The notes under the pieces: model-generated
What the model was told of the DNA's origin: nothing
Databases searched by the model: none
The model's input: only the letters and a program-made list of their open reading frames with translations
Program-made: the position numbers and the translations under genes
Source of the DNA: Micromonospora marina
GTDB taxonomy: Bacteria; Actinomycetota; Actinomycetes; Mycobacteriales; Micromonosporaceae
Length of the DNA: 64,000 bases
NCBI RefSeq assembly: GCF_900091565.1
Contig: NZ_FMCV01000002.1
Coordinates: forward strand, 248,001 to 312,000
Direction: 5' to 3'
Part shown: positions 51,192 to 60,070 of the stretch, piece after piece
Layout of the letters: each line of letters begins with the position of its first letter
Numbering within the stretch: the first letter of the stretch is position 1

Positions 51192-54100
51192 GTGGTGGAT
51201 ATCCGGCTGCTGGGTGCGCCGGAGGTGTGGCTTGGGCTTGCCTCACTACCACTCGGCACGCCCAAGCAGCAGACAGCGCTGGCGGTGCTGGTGCTGCATG
51301 GCGGCCAGCTCGTCACCGTCGACACCCTCGTCGACGAGCTGTGGCCGGACGACCCGCCACGCTCCGCCCTGGCGAACGTGCGGACGTACGTGGGCAACCT
51401 TCGGCGGACGTTCGATCGACATCAGGGCCCGATCCTGGTTCGGCTCTCCGGCGGCTATCGCCTGGATGTGGCCGACGAGCGGGTGGACGTTCGTCGTTTC
51501 GAGCACCTGACCGGTGAGGCGGCGTCGGCCTGGTCGGACGGGCAACACAAACGCGTTGACGAGTTGCTCAGCCATGGCGAACGTCTGTGGCGCGGTCCCC
51601 TGGTCGCCGGTCTGCGGGTGGGGCCGGTCCTGACGGCGCGCCGGGCGGCACTGGAGGAGCAGCGGCTGGCGGCGACCGAGCTTCGTGCCCGGCTCGATGT
51701 CGCGCTCGGCCGTACCAGAGCAGCCATCGCGCTCCTCACCGACCACGTGAACAGCCATCCCTACCGGGAACAGGCGCATTTGCTACTGGCCAGTGCGCTG
51801 AAGGCGGACGGGGACGCGGGCGGCGCGCTCGCTGTCATCCAACGGGCCGAGTCGATTCTCATCCGGCAACTCGGCGTGGAGCCGGGAACCGAACTGCTCA
51901 GCCTGCGGAGGTCGCTACTGGGGCGGACCGCGGGGCACTCGCCGTCCGCCGTCCGGAAGGACAGTCCCGATCGGGGAGGCGCGGTCACCCCGAGCGCACG
52001 GGCACATCCTAACCACCTTCCGCGGGGTACCGCTGGGTTCATCGGACGGCGAGAGCTTGTCGAGCGGATGCTGGCGGAGATCGCTGCGTCGGCTGGCGAC
52101 GCGCCGACCGTACGTGTGATCGACGGTATGGCGGGCAGCGGCAAGACCCTCTTCGCGCTCCACCTGGCGCACCTGCTCAGCGGCCGGTACCCGGACGGGC
52201 AACTCTTCATCGATCTGCGGGGGCACACCGAGGGTGCTCCGGTCGAGCCGGGCGATGCCCTTACGGTGTTGCTTCGCCAGCTGGAGGTACCGGCCGGCCG
52301 GATTCCCAGTGATCATGAGGAACGGGCCGAGTTGTGGCAACGCGAGCTGCGAGGTCGCCGCGTCGTCCTCGTGCTCGACAACGCGGCCGACGGGCAGCAG
52401 GTACGCCCGCTCCTGCCAGTCGGCTCCGGATCGGCGGTCCTGGTGACCAGTCGCCGGCGGCTCTCGGTGAGCGACATCGGTCCGCCCGTCTCGCTTCCCG
52501 TGATGACCTCTGACGAGGCAGTGCAACTCCTGGCACAGACCGCCGGTACGGAGCGGATCAGCAGGGAACCGGATGCCGCGACTGAAGTGGCTCGCCGTTG
52601 CGGCCATCTGCCGCTGGCCGTCCGGCTGGCCGGCGGATGGTTGGCCCACCGGCCGGCCTGGCGAGTCGCCGACCTGGCTCGACGGCTGGAGTCCGGAGGC
52701 AACGTGCTGCGGCAGCTGGCGGTGGAGCAGCAGACCGTTGCCGGCGCCTTCTCGGCCTCGTACGAGCACCTGACCGAGCCTGCAAGGTGGCTGTTTCGCC
52801 TGGTTGGCCTCCATCCCGGCGATTCTTTCGACGCGCGTATGGCCGCCGCTCTCGCCGATCTGCCACTAGACCGGACGGAACGGGTGTTGGACGACCTTCT
52901 TGATCAGCACCTGATCGAGGAGGTCGGCCCAGGGCGCTACCGGATGCACGATCTGATGCGTCAGTATTCTGTGGAGCTTCTTCGTGAGTCGGTGGATTTC
53001 GCACTGCGTCGCGAGGCGGGTGCCCGTCTTCTCGATCATGCTCTTCACCGGGTAGCGGTCCGAGCCACTTCCCCAGACCAACAGGTGCTGAATGCCCACC
53101 TGCGCCTGGCGGCGCCCAATCGGATCGACTTGATCAACGACGCGGACCGCTCAGACATCGAGTGGCTGGAGCAGGAGCGGTCCAGCCTCATCGCGCTGAT
53201 CAGATTCGCTCAACAGGAGGAGCACTTCAGGTACGCGTGGCGGCTGGCTCGGGCCATGTGGCGGTTCTGCTACATGCGTGGGTACTTCACCGACATCGTC
53301 ACCACTCATCTGGCCGGCCTGACCGCGGCCGAGCGAAGCGGTGACCGCGTGGCGCAGGCGCTCATGCACAACTATCTTGCCTCCGCGTACACCCGGACCG
53401 GTAGCTATCTGGACTCGCTGCGACACCTCGAAATGGCGGTGTCGATTTCCCGGGACTTGGGCGATCGGCGTAACGAACACCGCTACCGCGCAAACCTCGT
53501 GGTCGTTCACTGGCTCAGCGGCAGTCCGGAGCGATCGGTGAGGCTCGGGCGTCAACTGCTTCGCGAGGACTCGCGCGGTGCCGTCGACCCGATCCTGTCC
53601 CTGCCCAACCTCGGTTACGCGCTGACCGCCGTCGGACGTTACGCCGAAGCGCTCCAAGCGCACCGGCAACACCTCTTCCTGGCCCGGTGCCAGGGCAGTT
53701 GGTACCACATCGCCAACGCGCTCGGCCATATCGCTTCGGTGGAGAACCTCCTTGGCGACCATCGCAAGGCGATCCGTCTTTTACTTGCATCGATTCGGTT
53801 GCGTGGCCAGACCGGGCATCGGTTCGGTGAGGCGGAAGCACGCAACGATCTCGGTATCGCGTACCGGCACCTGCGCCGGTACGACGAGGCACGGGTTCAG
53901 CACGAGCTGGCTCTCGATCTGGCGAGAGACTCAAGCGAGCGGCATGTCCAGGCGGCGGCGTTGAACGACCTCGGTCTGACTCTTACGGCAGCCGGTGACG
54001 TCGAAGCGGCGGTGCGGGCACACCGTGAAGCCCTCGCCCTCGCCAGCCGCATTGCGCATCCCTATGAGCAGGGACGCGCCCTGAGTGCCCTGGCCGACCA

Positions 54101-54224
54101 TCTGGCCGGAACGGACGCCGCCGAAGCGGACCGCTACCGGCAGCGCGCTTTGGCGATCTTCGAGCGGATGGGTGCGCCCGAGCGCCACGACCTGCGCCGA
54201 CAGCTCGCCGAGACGCCTGCCTGA
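51192..54224 (+). CDS. SARP/AfsR-type regulator (DNA-binding, BTAD, NB-ARC, TPR)
   Basis: 1010 residues from GTG 51192 (GGGGGG upstream; GTG 51195 is an alternative). An OmpR-like winged helix at about 1-95 (DIRLLGAPEVWL, VDTLVDELWPDD, ALANVRTYVGNLRR) is followed by a bacterial transcriptional activation domain at about 95-245 (HSHPYREQ-like NSHPYREQAHLLLASAL). The NB-ARC ATPase has the P-loop IDGMAGSGKTLFALHL, VVLVLDNAADG, VLVTSRRRL and the GxP-type CGHLPLAVRLAGG. The C-terminal ~350 residues are TPR helices. AfsR-type regulators activate antibiotic or developmental genes. No biosynthetic cluster lies next to it. More A/T-ending codons than its neighbours suggest acquisition or weak selection. 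Confidence 0.9.
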   Translation: MVDIRLLGAPEVWLGLASLPLGTPKQQTALAVLVLHGGQLVTVDTLVDELWPDDPPRSALANVRTYVGNLRRTFDRHQGPILVRLSGGYRLDVADERVDVRRFEHLTGEAASAWSDGQHKRVDELLSHGERLWRGPLVAGLRVGPVLTARRAALEEQRLAATELRARLDVALGRTRAAIALLTDHVNSHPYREQAHLLLASALKADGDAGGALAVIQRAESILIRQLGVEPGTELLSLRRSLLGRTAGHSPSAVRKDSPDRGGAVTPSARAHPNHLPRGTAGFIGRRELVERMLAEIAASAGDAPTVRVIDGMAGSGKTLFALHLAHLLSGRYPDGQLFIDLRGHTEGAPVEPGDALTVLLRQLEVPAGRIPSDHEERAELWQRELRGRRVVLVLDNAADGQQVRPLLPVGSGSAVLVTSRRRLSVSDIGPPVSLPVMTSDEAVQLLAQTAGTERISREPDAATEVARRCGHLPLAVRLAGGWLAHRPAWRVADLARRLESGGNVLRQLAVEQQTVAGAFSASYEHLTEPARWLFRLVGLHPGDSFDARMAAALADLPLDRTERVLDDLLDQHLIEEVGPGRYRMHDLMRQYSVELLRESVDFALRREAGARLLDHALHRVAVRATSPDQQVLNAHLRLAAPNRIDLINDADRSDIEWLEQERSSLIALIRFAQQEEHFRYAWRLARAMWRFCYMRGYFTDIVTTHLAGLTAAERSGDRVAQALMHNYLASAYTRTGSYLDSLRHLEMAVSISRDLGDRRNEHRYRANLVVVHWLSGSPERSVRLGRQLLREDSRGAVDPILSLPNLGYALTAVGRYAEALQAHRQHLFLARCQGSWYHIANALGHIASVENLLGDHRKAIRLLLASIRLRGQTGHRFGEAEARNDLGIAYRHLRRYDEARVQHELALDLARDSSERHVQAAALNDLGLTLTAAGDVEAAVRAHREALALASRIAHPYEQGRALSALADHLAGTDAAEADRYRQRALAIFERMGAPERHDLRRQLAETPA

Positions 54225-54230
54225 ACCGGC

Positions 54231-54263
54231 TTATCGATTTCTTATCGCGGCGTTCGTTAGCGT
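54231..54263 (+). promoter_or_regulatory. Candidate SARP-type promoter after the SARP gene
   Basis: TTATCG at 54231-54236 and again at 54242-54247, 11 bases apart start to start, then a -10-like TAGCGT at 54258-54263. Direct repeats at 11-base spacing just upstream of a -10 are how SARP proteins bind. The repeats begin seven bases after the SARP stop and would drive transcription towards moaC. Confidence 0.35.
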
Positions 54264-54365
54264 CCCAGACATCGGCCACGGGGAGGGTTCACCGCCGGAG
54301 CGGACCCGGCCGAACGAGGCCCCCACCGTCAGTTCCCCCCAGCGAATCGGCGGTGGGTAGGTGAG

Positions 54366-54406
54366 GGAGGGGCGTCGTGTACACGCACCCGACACGACGC
54401 TCCTCC
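54366..54406 (+). terminator. Hairpin between the SARP gene and moaC
   Basis: GGAGGGGCGTCGTGT (54366-54380) pairs with ACACGACGCTCCTCC (54392-54406), 15 pairs including one G-T, around an 11-base loop. There is no T-run. It could end the SARP transcript or attenuate read-through into moaC. Confidence 0.5.
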
Positions 54407-54459
54407 CCGCCGCCGGCCGGGGCACCCGCGGCGTCGTACCCGGCGGATAGGGTCGGGCC

Positions 54460-54951
54460 GTGACCGAACCCGCGCAGCTCACCCACGTCGACCCGGCCGG
54501 TGCGGCCCGGATGGTCGACGTCTCCGCCAAGCCGGTCTCGGGCCGGCTCGCGGTCGCCGCCGGCCGTCTCCGCACCACCGCCGAGGTGGTGGAGTTGCTA
54601 CGCCGCGACGGCCTGCCCAAGGGCGACGCGCTCGCCGTCGCCCGGATCGCCGGCATCATGGGCGCGAAGCGCACGCCCGACCTGATCCCGCTCTGCCACC
54701 CGATCGCACTGCACGGCGTCACAGTCGATCTCGACCTCACCGCCGACACGGTGGAGATCACCGCCACCGCGAGGACCGCCGACCGCACGGGCGTGGAGAT
54801 GGAGGCTCTGACCGCGGTGGCGGTGGCCGGCCTCGCCCTGGTCGACATGGTGAAGGCGGTCGACCCGGCCGCGTCGGTGGACGCCGTACGGGTGCTCCGC
54901 AAGGAGGGCGGCAAGACCGGCGAGTGGGTCCGGCCGGAGGGTCGGCCGTGA
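54460..54951 (+). CDS. moaC: Cyclic pyranopterin monophosphate synthase MoaC
   Basis: 163 residues from GTG 54460. TAGGGT (54448-54453) ends six bases upstream, so it is probably leaderless. Motifs: MVDVSAKPVSGRLAVAAGRL, DLIPLCHPIALHGV with the catalytic-site His, and the family end VEMEALTAVAVAGLALVDMVKAVD. MoaC makes cyclic pyranopterin monophosphate, the second step of molybdenum cofactor synthesis, from the MoaA product. Its TGA overlaps the next start (GTGA). moaA and moaD are not in this window. Confidence 0.95.
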   Translation: MTEPAQLTHVDPAGAARMVDVSAKPVSGRLAVAAGRLRTTAEVVELLRRDGLPKGDALAVARIAGIMGAKRTPDLIPLCHPIALHGVTVDLDLTADTVEITATARTADRTGVEMEALTAVAVAGLALVDMVKAVDPAASVDAVRVLRKEGGKTGEWVRPEGRP

Positions 54952-55418
54952 TCCGGGCCCGGGTGATCGTGGCGTCCAACCGGGCGGCCGCCGGGGTGTA
55001 CGAGGACACCAGCGGCCCGCTGCTCGTGACCGGGCTGCGCGAGCTGGGGTGTGAGGTCGACGCTCCGGTGGTGGTGCCCGACGGCGAGCCGGTCGGCGAC
55101 GCCCTGCGTGCGGCCCGTGCCGACGGCGTCGACGTGGTGCTGACCAGCGGTGGCACCGGCATCACACCGACCGATCGCACGCCCGACGTGACGCGCGCGC
55201 TGCTCGACTACGAGATCCCCGGCATCGCCGAGGCGATCCGCGCGCACAGCCGCGACGCCGTGCCGACGGCGGCGTTGTCCCGTGGGCTGGCCGGGGTGAC
55301 CGGCCGGACGCTCGTGGTCAACCTGCCCGGCTCGCGCGGCGGTGCCCGGGACGGTCTGGCGGTGCTCGGGCCGATCCTGCGGCACGCCGTCGACCAGCTT
55401 CGCGGTGGCGACCACTGA
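54948..55418 (+). CDS. mog: Molybdenum cofactor protein MogA/MoaB
   Basis: 156 residues from GTG 54948, with GGAGG upstream; overlaps moaC by four bases. Motifs: ARVIVASNRAAAGVYEDTSGPLL, DVVLTSGGTGITPTDRTPDVT (the molybdopterin-binding TSGGTG loop) and TLVVNLPGSRGGARDGL. MogA-type enzymes adenylylate molybdopterin before MoeA inserts molybdate. Sequence alone does not separate MogA from MoaB. Confidence 0.93.
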   Translation: MIRARVIVASNRAAAGVYEDTSGPLLVTGLRELGCEVDAPVVVPDGEPVGDALRAARADGVDVVLTSGGTGITPTDRTPDVTRALLDYEIPGIAEAIRAHSRDAVPTAALSRGLAGVTGRTLVVNLPGSRGGARDGLAVLGPILRHAVDQLRGGDH

Positions 55419-55455
55419 ACCCGCGAGGCACGCTCCCCGGCGTTAGGCTCGCCGG

Positions 55456-56715
55456 ATGAGCACGGAAACCGGAACCGCCGCTGCCGAGGCGGCCACGCCA
55501 CCCCCGGCCGGGTGGGAGGAGGCCCGCTCCCGGGTGTACGCGGTGGGTCTGTCCGCCGCGCTCCCCGCGGTCGCCCGTCCGCTGGCCGAGGCCGACGGGC
55601 ACACCCTCGCCGAGCCGCTGACCACGCGTACCGACCTGCCGGCGTTCCCCACCTCCAGCGTGGACGGCTGGGCGGTGCGGGGCCCGGGGCCGTGGCGGGT
55701 GGCCGGGCGGGTGCTCGCCGGGCAGACCGCGCCTGCGCTGGAAGCCGACGGCAGCACCGTGGAGATCGCTACCGGCGCGATGGTTCCCGAGGGGACGACG
55801 GCGATCCTGCGGATCGAGGAGTCGGCGCGTACGGCGGACGGCCGGGTGTCCGGCTCGCCCCGCCCGGCGCCGGAGTGGCGGGAGCCGGGTGAGGAGGCGT
55901 CCCTCGGGGAGGAACTGCTGCCCGCGGGCACGCCGGTGGACCCGGCGGTGATCGGCCTGGCGGCCTCCTGCGGGCACGACACGCTGCGGGTCCGCCGTCC
56001 ACCCCGGGCCGCGCTGCTGGTCTTCGGCGACGAACTACTCACCTCCGGTCCGCCCGGCGCCGGGCGGGTCCGTGACGCGCTCGGTCCGTCGGTGCCGGCC
56101 TGGCTGCGCCGCTACGGCTGCCAGGTGCGCGCCGCCGACGTGGTCGGCCCGGTCGCCGACACGCTGCCCGCGCACGTGGCGGCGTTGCGGGGTGCGCTCG
56201 CCAACGCCGATCTGGTCTGCACGACCGGCGGCACCATGCACGGCCCGGTCGACCACCTGCACCCGACGCTGGAGGCGCTCGGCGCCGACTACGTGGTGAA
56301 CACCGTGGCGGTGCGCCCGGGTTTCCCGATGCTGCTCGCCCGGCTGGTGGACGGCGACGGGCGGGTGCGGTTCGTGGCCGGTCTGCCCGGCAATCCGCAG
56401 TCAGCGGTGGTGGCGCTCGTGTCGCTCGTCGCGCCCCTGCTCGCCGGTCTCACCGGCCGGCAGATGCCGGTGCTGCCGCACGTGACACTGGCCGAGCCGA
56501 TTCCCGGGCGCGGCGACTACACCCATCTGGCGCTGGCCCGCTGGGACCGGGTGGCCGGCACCGCGTACCCGGTGCGGCACGTCGGCTCGGCGATGCTGCG
56601 CGGGCTGGCCGGCGCGGACGGGTTCGCGGTGATCCGGCCCGGCACGAGCGGCGCGGCCGGTGACCGGGTGCCGCTCGTGCCGTTGCCACTGACCGCCGGG
56701 GAGCGCTCGGGGTGA
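55456..56715 (+). CDS. moeA: Molybdopterin molybdenumtransferase MoeA
   Basis: 419 residues from ATG 55456. TAGGCT (55444-55449) ends six bases upstream, so it has its own leaderless promoter although it also follows mog closely. Domains: N-terminal FPTSSVDGWAVRGPG and IATGAMVPEGTTAILRIEE; the central MogA-like domain with ALLVFGDEL, DLVCTTGGTMHGPVDHL and VAVRPGFPMLLARL; then FVAGLPGNPQSAVVALVSLV and the C-terminal beta domain. MoeA inserts molybdate into adenylylated molybdopterin. The usual TTGGxSxGxxD reads TTGGTMHGPVD, which keeps the key Asp. Its TGA overlaps moaE. Confidence 0.93.
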   Translation: MSTETGTAAAEAATPPPAGWEEARSRVYAVGLSAALPAVARPLAEADGHTLAEPLTTRTDLPAFPTSSVDGWAVRGPGPWRVAGRVLAGQTAPALEADGSTVEIATGAMVPEGTTAILRIEESARTADGRVSGSPRPAPEWREPGEEASLGEELLPAGTPVDPAVIGLAASCGHDTLRVRRPPRAALLVFGDELLTSGPPGAGRVRDALGPSVPAWLRRYGCQVRAADVVGPVADTLPAHVAALRGALANADLVCTTGGTMHGPVDHLHPTLEALGADYVVNTVAVRPGFPMLLARLVDGDGRVRFVAGLPGNPQSAVVALVSLVAPLLAGLTGRQMPVLPHVTLAEPIPGRGDYTHLALARWDRVAGTAYPVRHVGSAMLRGLAGADGFAVIRPGTSGAAGDRVPLVPLPLTAGERSG

Positions 56716-57176
56716 GCGCGACGAACGAGCCGACGGGAGACGTCGTGAAACTGGGATCAGGTGTGATGCTCGGCGCGGTGTCCGACCGGGCGCTCGACCT
56801 GGCCGCGCACGAGGCGGCGGTCGCCGATCGCCGGGCCGGCGCGGTGGTGTCCTTCCAGGGCGTGGTCCGCGACCACGACCACGGGCGGGGGGTCACCCGG
56901 CTGGAGTACGAGGGCCACCCCACCGCCGAGGCGGTGCTGCGCGAGGTGGCGGCCGAGGTCGCGGCCGACCCGCAGGTGTACGCGGTGGCGGTGTCGCACC
57001 GGATCGGCCCGCTGGAGATCGGGGACGTGGCCCTGGTGGCGGCCGTCAGCACGGCGCACCGGGCGGCCGCGTTCGCCGCCTGCGCACGGCTGGTCGACGA
57101 GGTGAAGGCGCGGCTGCCGATCTGGAAGCGCCAGGTCTTCGACGACGGCACCGAGGAGTGGGTGAACTGCCCCTGA
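56712..57176 (+). CDS. moaE: Molybdopterin synthase catalytic subunit MoaE
   Basis: 154 residues from GTG 56712, overlapping moeA by four bases. MoaE motifs: GAVVSFQGVVRDHDHGRGVTRLEYEGHP, VAVSHRIGPLEIGDVALVAAVSTAHR and the catalytic lysine segment LPIWKRQVFDDGTEEWVNC. MoaE transfers sulfur from thiocarboxylated MoaD to cyclic pyranopterin monophosphate. The first ~20 residues are an extra hydrophilic leader; an internal start is possible. It is the last gene of the moaC-mog-moeA-moaE unit. MoaD must be encoded elsewhere. Confidence 0.94.
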   Translation: MSATNEPTGDVVKLGSGVMLGAVSDRALDLAAHEAAVADRRAGAVVSFQGVVRDHDHGRGVTRLEYEGHPTAEAVLREVAAEVAADPQVYAVAVSHRIGPLEIGDVALVAAVSTAHRAAAFAACARLVDEVKARLPIWKRQVFDDGTEEWVNCP

Positions 57177-57180
57177 GCGC

Positions 57181-58605
57181 TCAGCGCCGGGCGGTGGGCG
57201 CGGCGGTGCGGATCAGCCGGTCGTGGTAGAACGCCGGTTCGGCACCGGGACGCCACGGAAGCGCCGCGACGAGCACGATCAGCGCGATGGCCAGGGAGTT
57301 CTCCATCAGGGCGCCGAACAGGCCGTCCTGGTAGTGGGACACCTCGGGAAGCTGGTGCTCGTACGGCCAGATCGGTGAGATCACGAACAGCAGGTAGAGC
57401 CCGAGCGCACCGACGCCGTGGCGGAGGCCGGTCAGCGTCGGATACCAGATCGGCGGGCGCAGTGCCGGCACCCCGTTGGCCGAGGGGCCGCCGGTGGCGC
57501 GCGGCGGCAGGCCGCGGCTGGCTTCGCGTCGGCGTACCGCGGCGTCGGCCAGCACGATGATCGCCGGGATGACCCAGATCAGGTGGTGCGACCAGGAGAT
57601 CGGGCTGATCACGTTGGCGGTGAGCCCGACCAGCGTGAACGCGGTCAGCTCGTCGCCGTCGGCGCGGGCGCTCATCGCCCGGGACAGGCCCAGCGCCAGG
57701 ATCAGCACCGAGAACGCCAGCCAGAGCAGGCCGGGCGTCTCGATCGAGTCGTACAGCCGCGCCAGCAGACCGGCGAGGGACTGGTTGGCGGTCATGTCCG
57801 CCGCGCCGACCCGCTCGGTCTGCCAGAGCACACCGGCGAAGTACGCGCGGGACTCCTCACCGAGCACGCCGAACGTCGCGATGGTCACGCCGATCGTGGT
57901 GCCCACAGCGGTGAGCGCGGCCCGCCACTGCCGGGTGAGCATCAGGTAGGCGACGAACAGCGCCGGGGTGAGCTTGACCGCTGTGGCGAGCCCGATGCCC
58001 ACGCCGGCCCAGGCGCCGCTGTAGAGGAACCGGGCCAGCGGCGAATCCGCCGTCTCGTAGTGGGTGCCCCGCCTGGCTCGCCAGCGCAGCCCCACCATGT
58101 CCGCCATGACCAGCGCGAAGAGCAGCAGGTTGACCTGCCCGTAGCCGACCGTCTCCCGGGACGGCTCGACGGCCACGGCGAGCGGGGTGGCGATGCCGAC
58201 GGTGAACCAGAGCGGCCAGCCGAGCCGGTCCACGATGGGGCGTAGCAGCGCGGCGAGGACGACAGCGAGCGCGCCGATGCTGGCGAGCGCGTTCACGGAA
58301 CCGGCGCCGCCCAGCGGTAGCCAGGACATCGGCAGCATGACCAGGGCGGCGAACGGCGGGTAGGTGAAGCCCAGCGTGGTCGACGGCGCGACGAAGTCGT
58401 ACAGCTCGTTGCCGCCCGCCCACCACAGCACCGCGCCGTGGTAGATCTTCATGTCGAAGAAGTTGTACGGCCGTCCGAAGGCGCCGATGGCGAGCCACGC
58501 GGCGTACGACACGGCGGCGACGACGCCGAGACGTACCACGATCCGGCGGTCGACGCGGGAGGTCGGGGCGAGGCGGTTGGTCCGTCTACCGACTGTCGTC
58601 GGCAT
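57181..58605 (-). CDS. Polytopic GT87-type mannosyltransferase-like protein
   Basis: 474 residues from ATG 58605; further in-frame upstream sequence is not membrane-protein-like. About ten to eleven hydrophobic segments. Conserved GT87 features: YNFFDMKIYHGAVLWWAGGNELYDF (the DxxIY-type acidic loop), TLGFTYPPFAALVMLPMSWLP, GQVNLLLFALVMADM, AVKLTPALFVAYLMLTRQWRAA and ISPISWSHHLIWVIPAIIVL. This matches polyprenol-phosphate-mannose-dependent alpha-mannosyltransferases that build phosphatidylinositol mannosides or lipoglycans, PimE being the best known. The acceptor is not decidable here. A -10-like TAGGCT lies about 50 bases upstream. Confidence 0.85.
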   Translation of the reverse strand: MPTTVGRRTNRLAPTSRVDRRIVVRLGVVAAVSYAAWLAIGAFGRPYNFFDMKIYHGAVLWWAGGNELYDFVAPSTTLGFTYPPFAALVMLPMSWLPLGGAGSVNALASIGALAVVLAALLRPIVDRLGWPLWFTVGIATPLAVAVEPSRETVGYGQVNLLLFALVMADMVGLRWRARRGTHYETADSPLARFLYSGAWAGVGIGLATAVKLTPALFVAYLMLTRQWRAALTAVGTTIGVTIATFGVLGEESRAYFAGVLWQTERVGAADMTANQSLAGLLARLYDSIETPGLLWLAFSVLILALGLSRAMSARADGDELTAFTLVGLTANVISPISWSHHLIWVIPAIIVLADAAVRRREASRGLPPRATGGPSANGVPALRPPIWYPTLTGLRHGVGALGLYLLFVISPIWPYEHQLPEVSHYQDGLFGALMENSLAIALIVLVAALPWRPGAEPAFYHDRLIRTAAPTARR

Positions 58606-58811
58606 GGCGTGGCCACCCCCGTACCAAGATCGTCGTACCCGTCCAGGTCCAGAACGGAGCCTAGAACGGTGCCTCACGTTGTTGCCTCCCGCGTTACGCG
58701 ACCGTGTCCGATCCCACACGTGTTTGCGACATTTCCGCCGCGTCAACGGGTCTCGGACGGTTCAGGTGATTGGTGGCCTTGCGGGGGGTGGTGGCCGTAC
58801 GAAATGCCTGG

Positions 58812-59357
58812 TCAGCCGGGCATGCGTCGGGCTGTCGCCGCCGAGCGTACGGCGATCTTCGCCTCGCGGCGGGCGGTGCGGACCGCGCGCTTGACCGACC
58901 GGCGCGAGTGGTCGATCCGGTGGCCGGCGCGCCAGCGCAGGCCCGGCTTGCCCTCGGTGTCGGCGGCGGCGAGGAGGAGGCCACCGAGCAGGCCGAGGTT
59001 CTTCAGGAAGTGGATCTGGTTGTTGTTGCGGGCGGCCGGGTCGTCGTTGGTCCAGAAGGCGTGGCCGGCGGCGGTGGTCGGGACCAGCGTCCCCGCGAGC
59101 ACCAGCGCGGCCGGACGGGTGAACCGGCCGGTGGCGAGCATCAGGCCGCCGACCAGCTGGGTGGCGGCGTTGGCCCGGATGAGTGAGACCGTGTCGGTGG
59201 GGATCCGGGGGTGCACGTTCTGGATCATCGGGGCGAGCTTCCCGGTGACCGGTTCCGCGGCCTGCACCAGGCGTTCCGGGTTGCGCAGGTTGCGGGCGCC
59301 GCTGACCACGAAGATGCCGCTCAACATGACTCGGGCGAGGGAGCGCACGGGCTTCAT
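58812..59357 (-). CDS. DoxX-family membrane protein
   Basis: 181 residues from ATG 59357. Four hydrophobic segments with the DoxX pattern: MLSGIFVVSGARNLRNPERL at the start, LIRANAATQLVGGLMLATGRFTRPAALVLAGTLVPTTAAGHAFW in the middle and QIHFLKNLGLLGGLLLAAAD. The C-terminal ~50 residues are Arg/Lys-rich and cytoplasmic. DoxX proteins are small membrane proteins of uncertain role; some act in redox or sulfur metabolism. The 206 bases between it and the GT87 gene hold no gene. Confidence 0.88.
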   Translation of the reverse strand: MKPVRSLARVMLSGIFVVSGARNLRNPERLVQAAEPVTGKLAPMIQNVHPRIPTDTVSLIRANAATQLVGGLMLATGRFTRPAALVLAGTLVPTTAAGHAFWTNDDPAARNNNQIHFLKNLGLLGGLLLAAADTEGKPGLRWRAGHRIDHSRRSVKRAVRTARREAKIAVRSAATARRMPG

Positions 59358-59492
59358 GGCTCAGTCTTACCCCGTCGGGGGCCTCGTCATCCCCGCAACA
59401 CACGAAAGGTATCGGCCGACGTGGACGTCCGAACGGTATCGATTTCAGCGACCGTCGCGGATGGACCGGTCGCGTTCGGTAAGGTCGCGCGG

Positions 59493-60038
59493 GTGACGAC
59501 GCTGCGACTGCGCCCGGAGGGCCCGGCCGACGAGGCGCCGGTGGCCCGGGTGCTGGCCGCCGCCTTCGCCCGGCCCGACGTGGCGACCCCGCCCGAGGTC
59601 GGCCTGGTCGAGGAGCTGCGGCACAGCCCGGCGTGGATCCCGGAGCTGGCCATGGTCGCCGAGTACGGCGGCGAGGTGGTGGCGTACGCGCTGCTCACGC
59701 GCGTCGGCGTCCGCTCCGAACGCGGCACCTGGCCGGCGTTGGCGCTGGGTCCGGTTGCGGTGGCGCGGCACCGGCAGCGGCTGGGGCACGGTACGGCGGC
59801 GGTGCAGGCGGCGCTGGAGGCCGCGACCGAGCTGGGCGAACGCCTGGTGGTGGTGCTGGGCGATCCGGCCTACTACCGCCGGTTCGGGTTCGGCCCGGCG
59901 GACCGGCTGGGCCTGACCAGTCCATGGTCGGGGCTGGGGGAGCCGTGGCAGGCGCTGGTGCTGCCGGCGTCGGCGAGCGGAGAGCCGCCACCGCCGGCCG
60001 GCGAGGTGGTCTTCCCGCCGCCGTGGTCGCGGGTCTGA
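59493..60038 (+). CDS. GNAT-family N-acetyltransferase
   Basis: 181 residues from GTG 59493. TAAGGT (59480-59485) ends seven bases upstream, a clear leaderless promoter; the frame is open further upstream but runs back over the divergent DoxX start. Motifs: LRLRPEGPADEAPVARVLAAAF, VAYALLTRV, the acetyl-CoA loop LALGPVAVARHRQRLGHGTAAVQ and VVLGDPAYYRRFGFGPADRLGL, characteristic of the YhbS-like subgroup. The acceptor is unknown. Confidence 0.88.
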   Translation: MTTLRLRPEGPADEAPVARVLAAAFARPDVATPPEVGLVEELRHSPAWIPELAMVAEYGGEVVAYALLTRVGVRSERGTWPALALGPVAVARHRQRLGHGTAAVQAALEAATELGERLVVVLGDPAYYRRFGFGPADRLGLTSPWSGLGEPWQALVLPASASGEPPPPAGEVVFPPPWSRV

Positions 60039-60070
60039 GCCTGCGACCACGGCCGACGCTGCCGGAGCCG

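Noticed and set aside
51744-51751. CACGTGAA inside the SARP gene, resembling parS
   Set aside because: Only half of the palindrome is present; the GTTT arm is missing.
54377-54463. 28-codon frame with a GGGAGGGG site ending in a GTGA overlap with moaC
   Set aside because: Its ribosome site and start fall inside a 15-pair hairpin, the product is Pro/Ala-rich without homology, and moaC has its own leaderless promoter.
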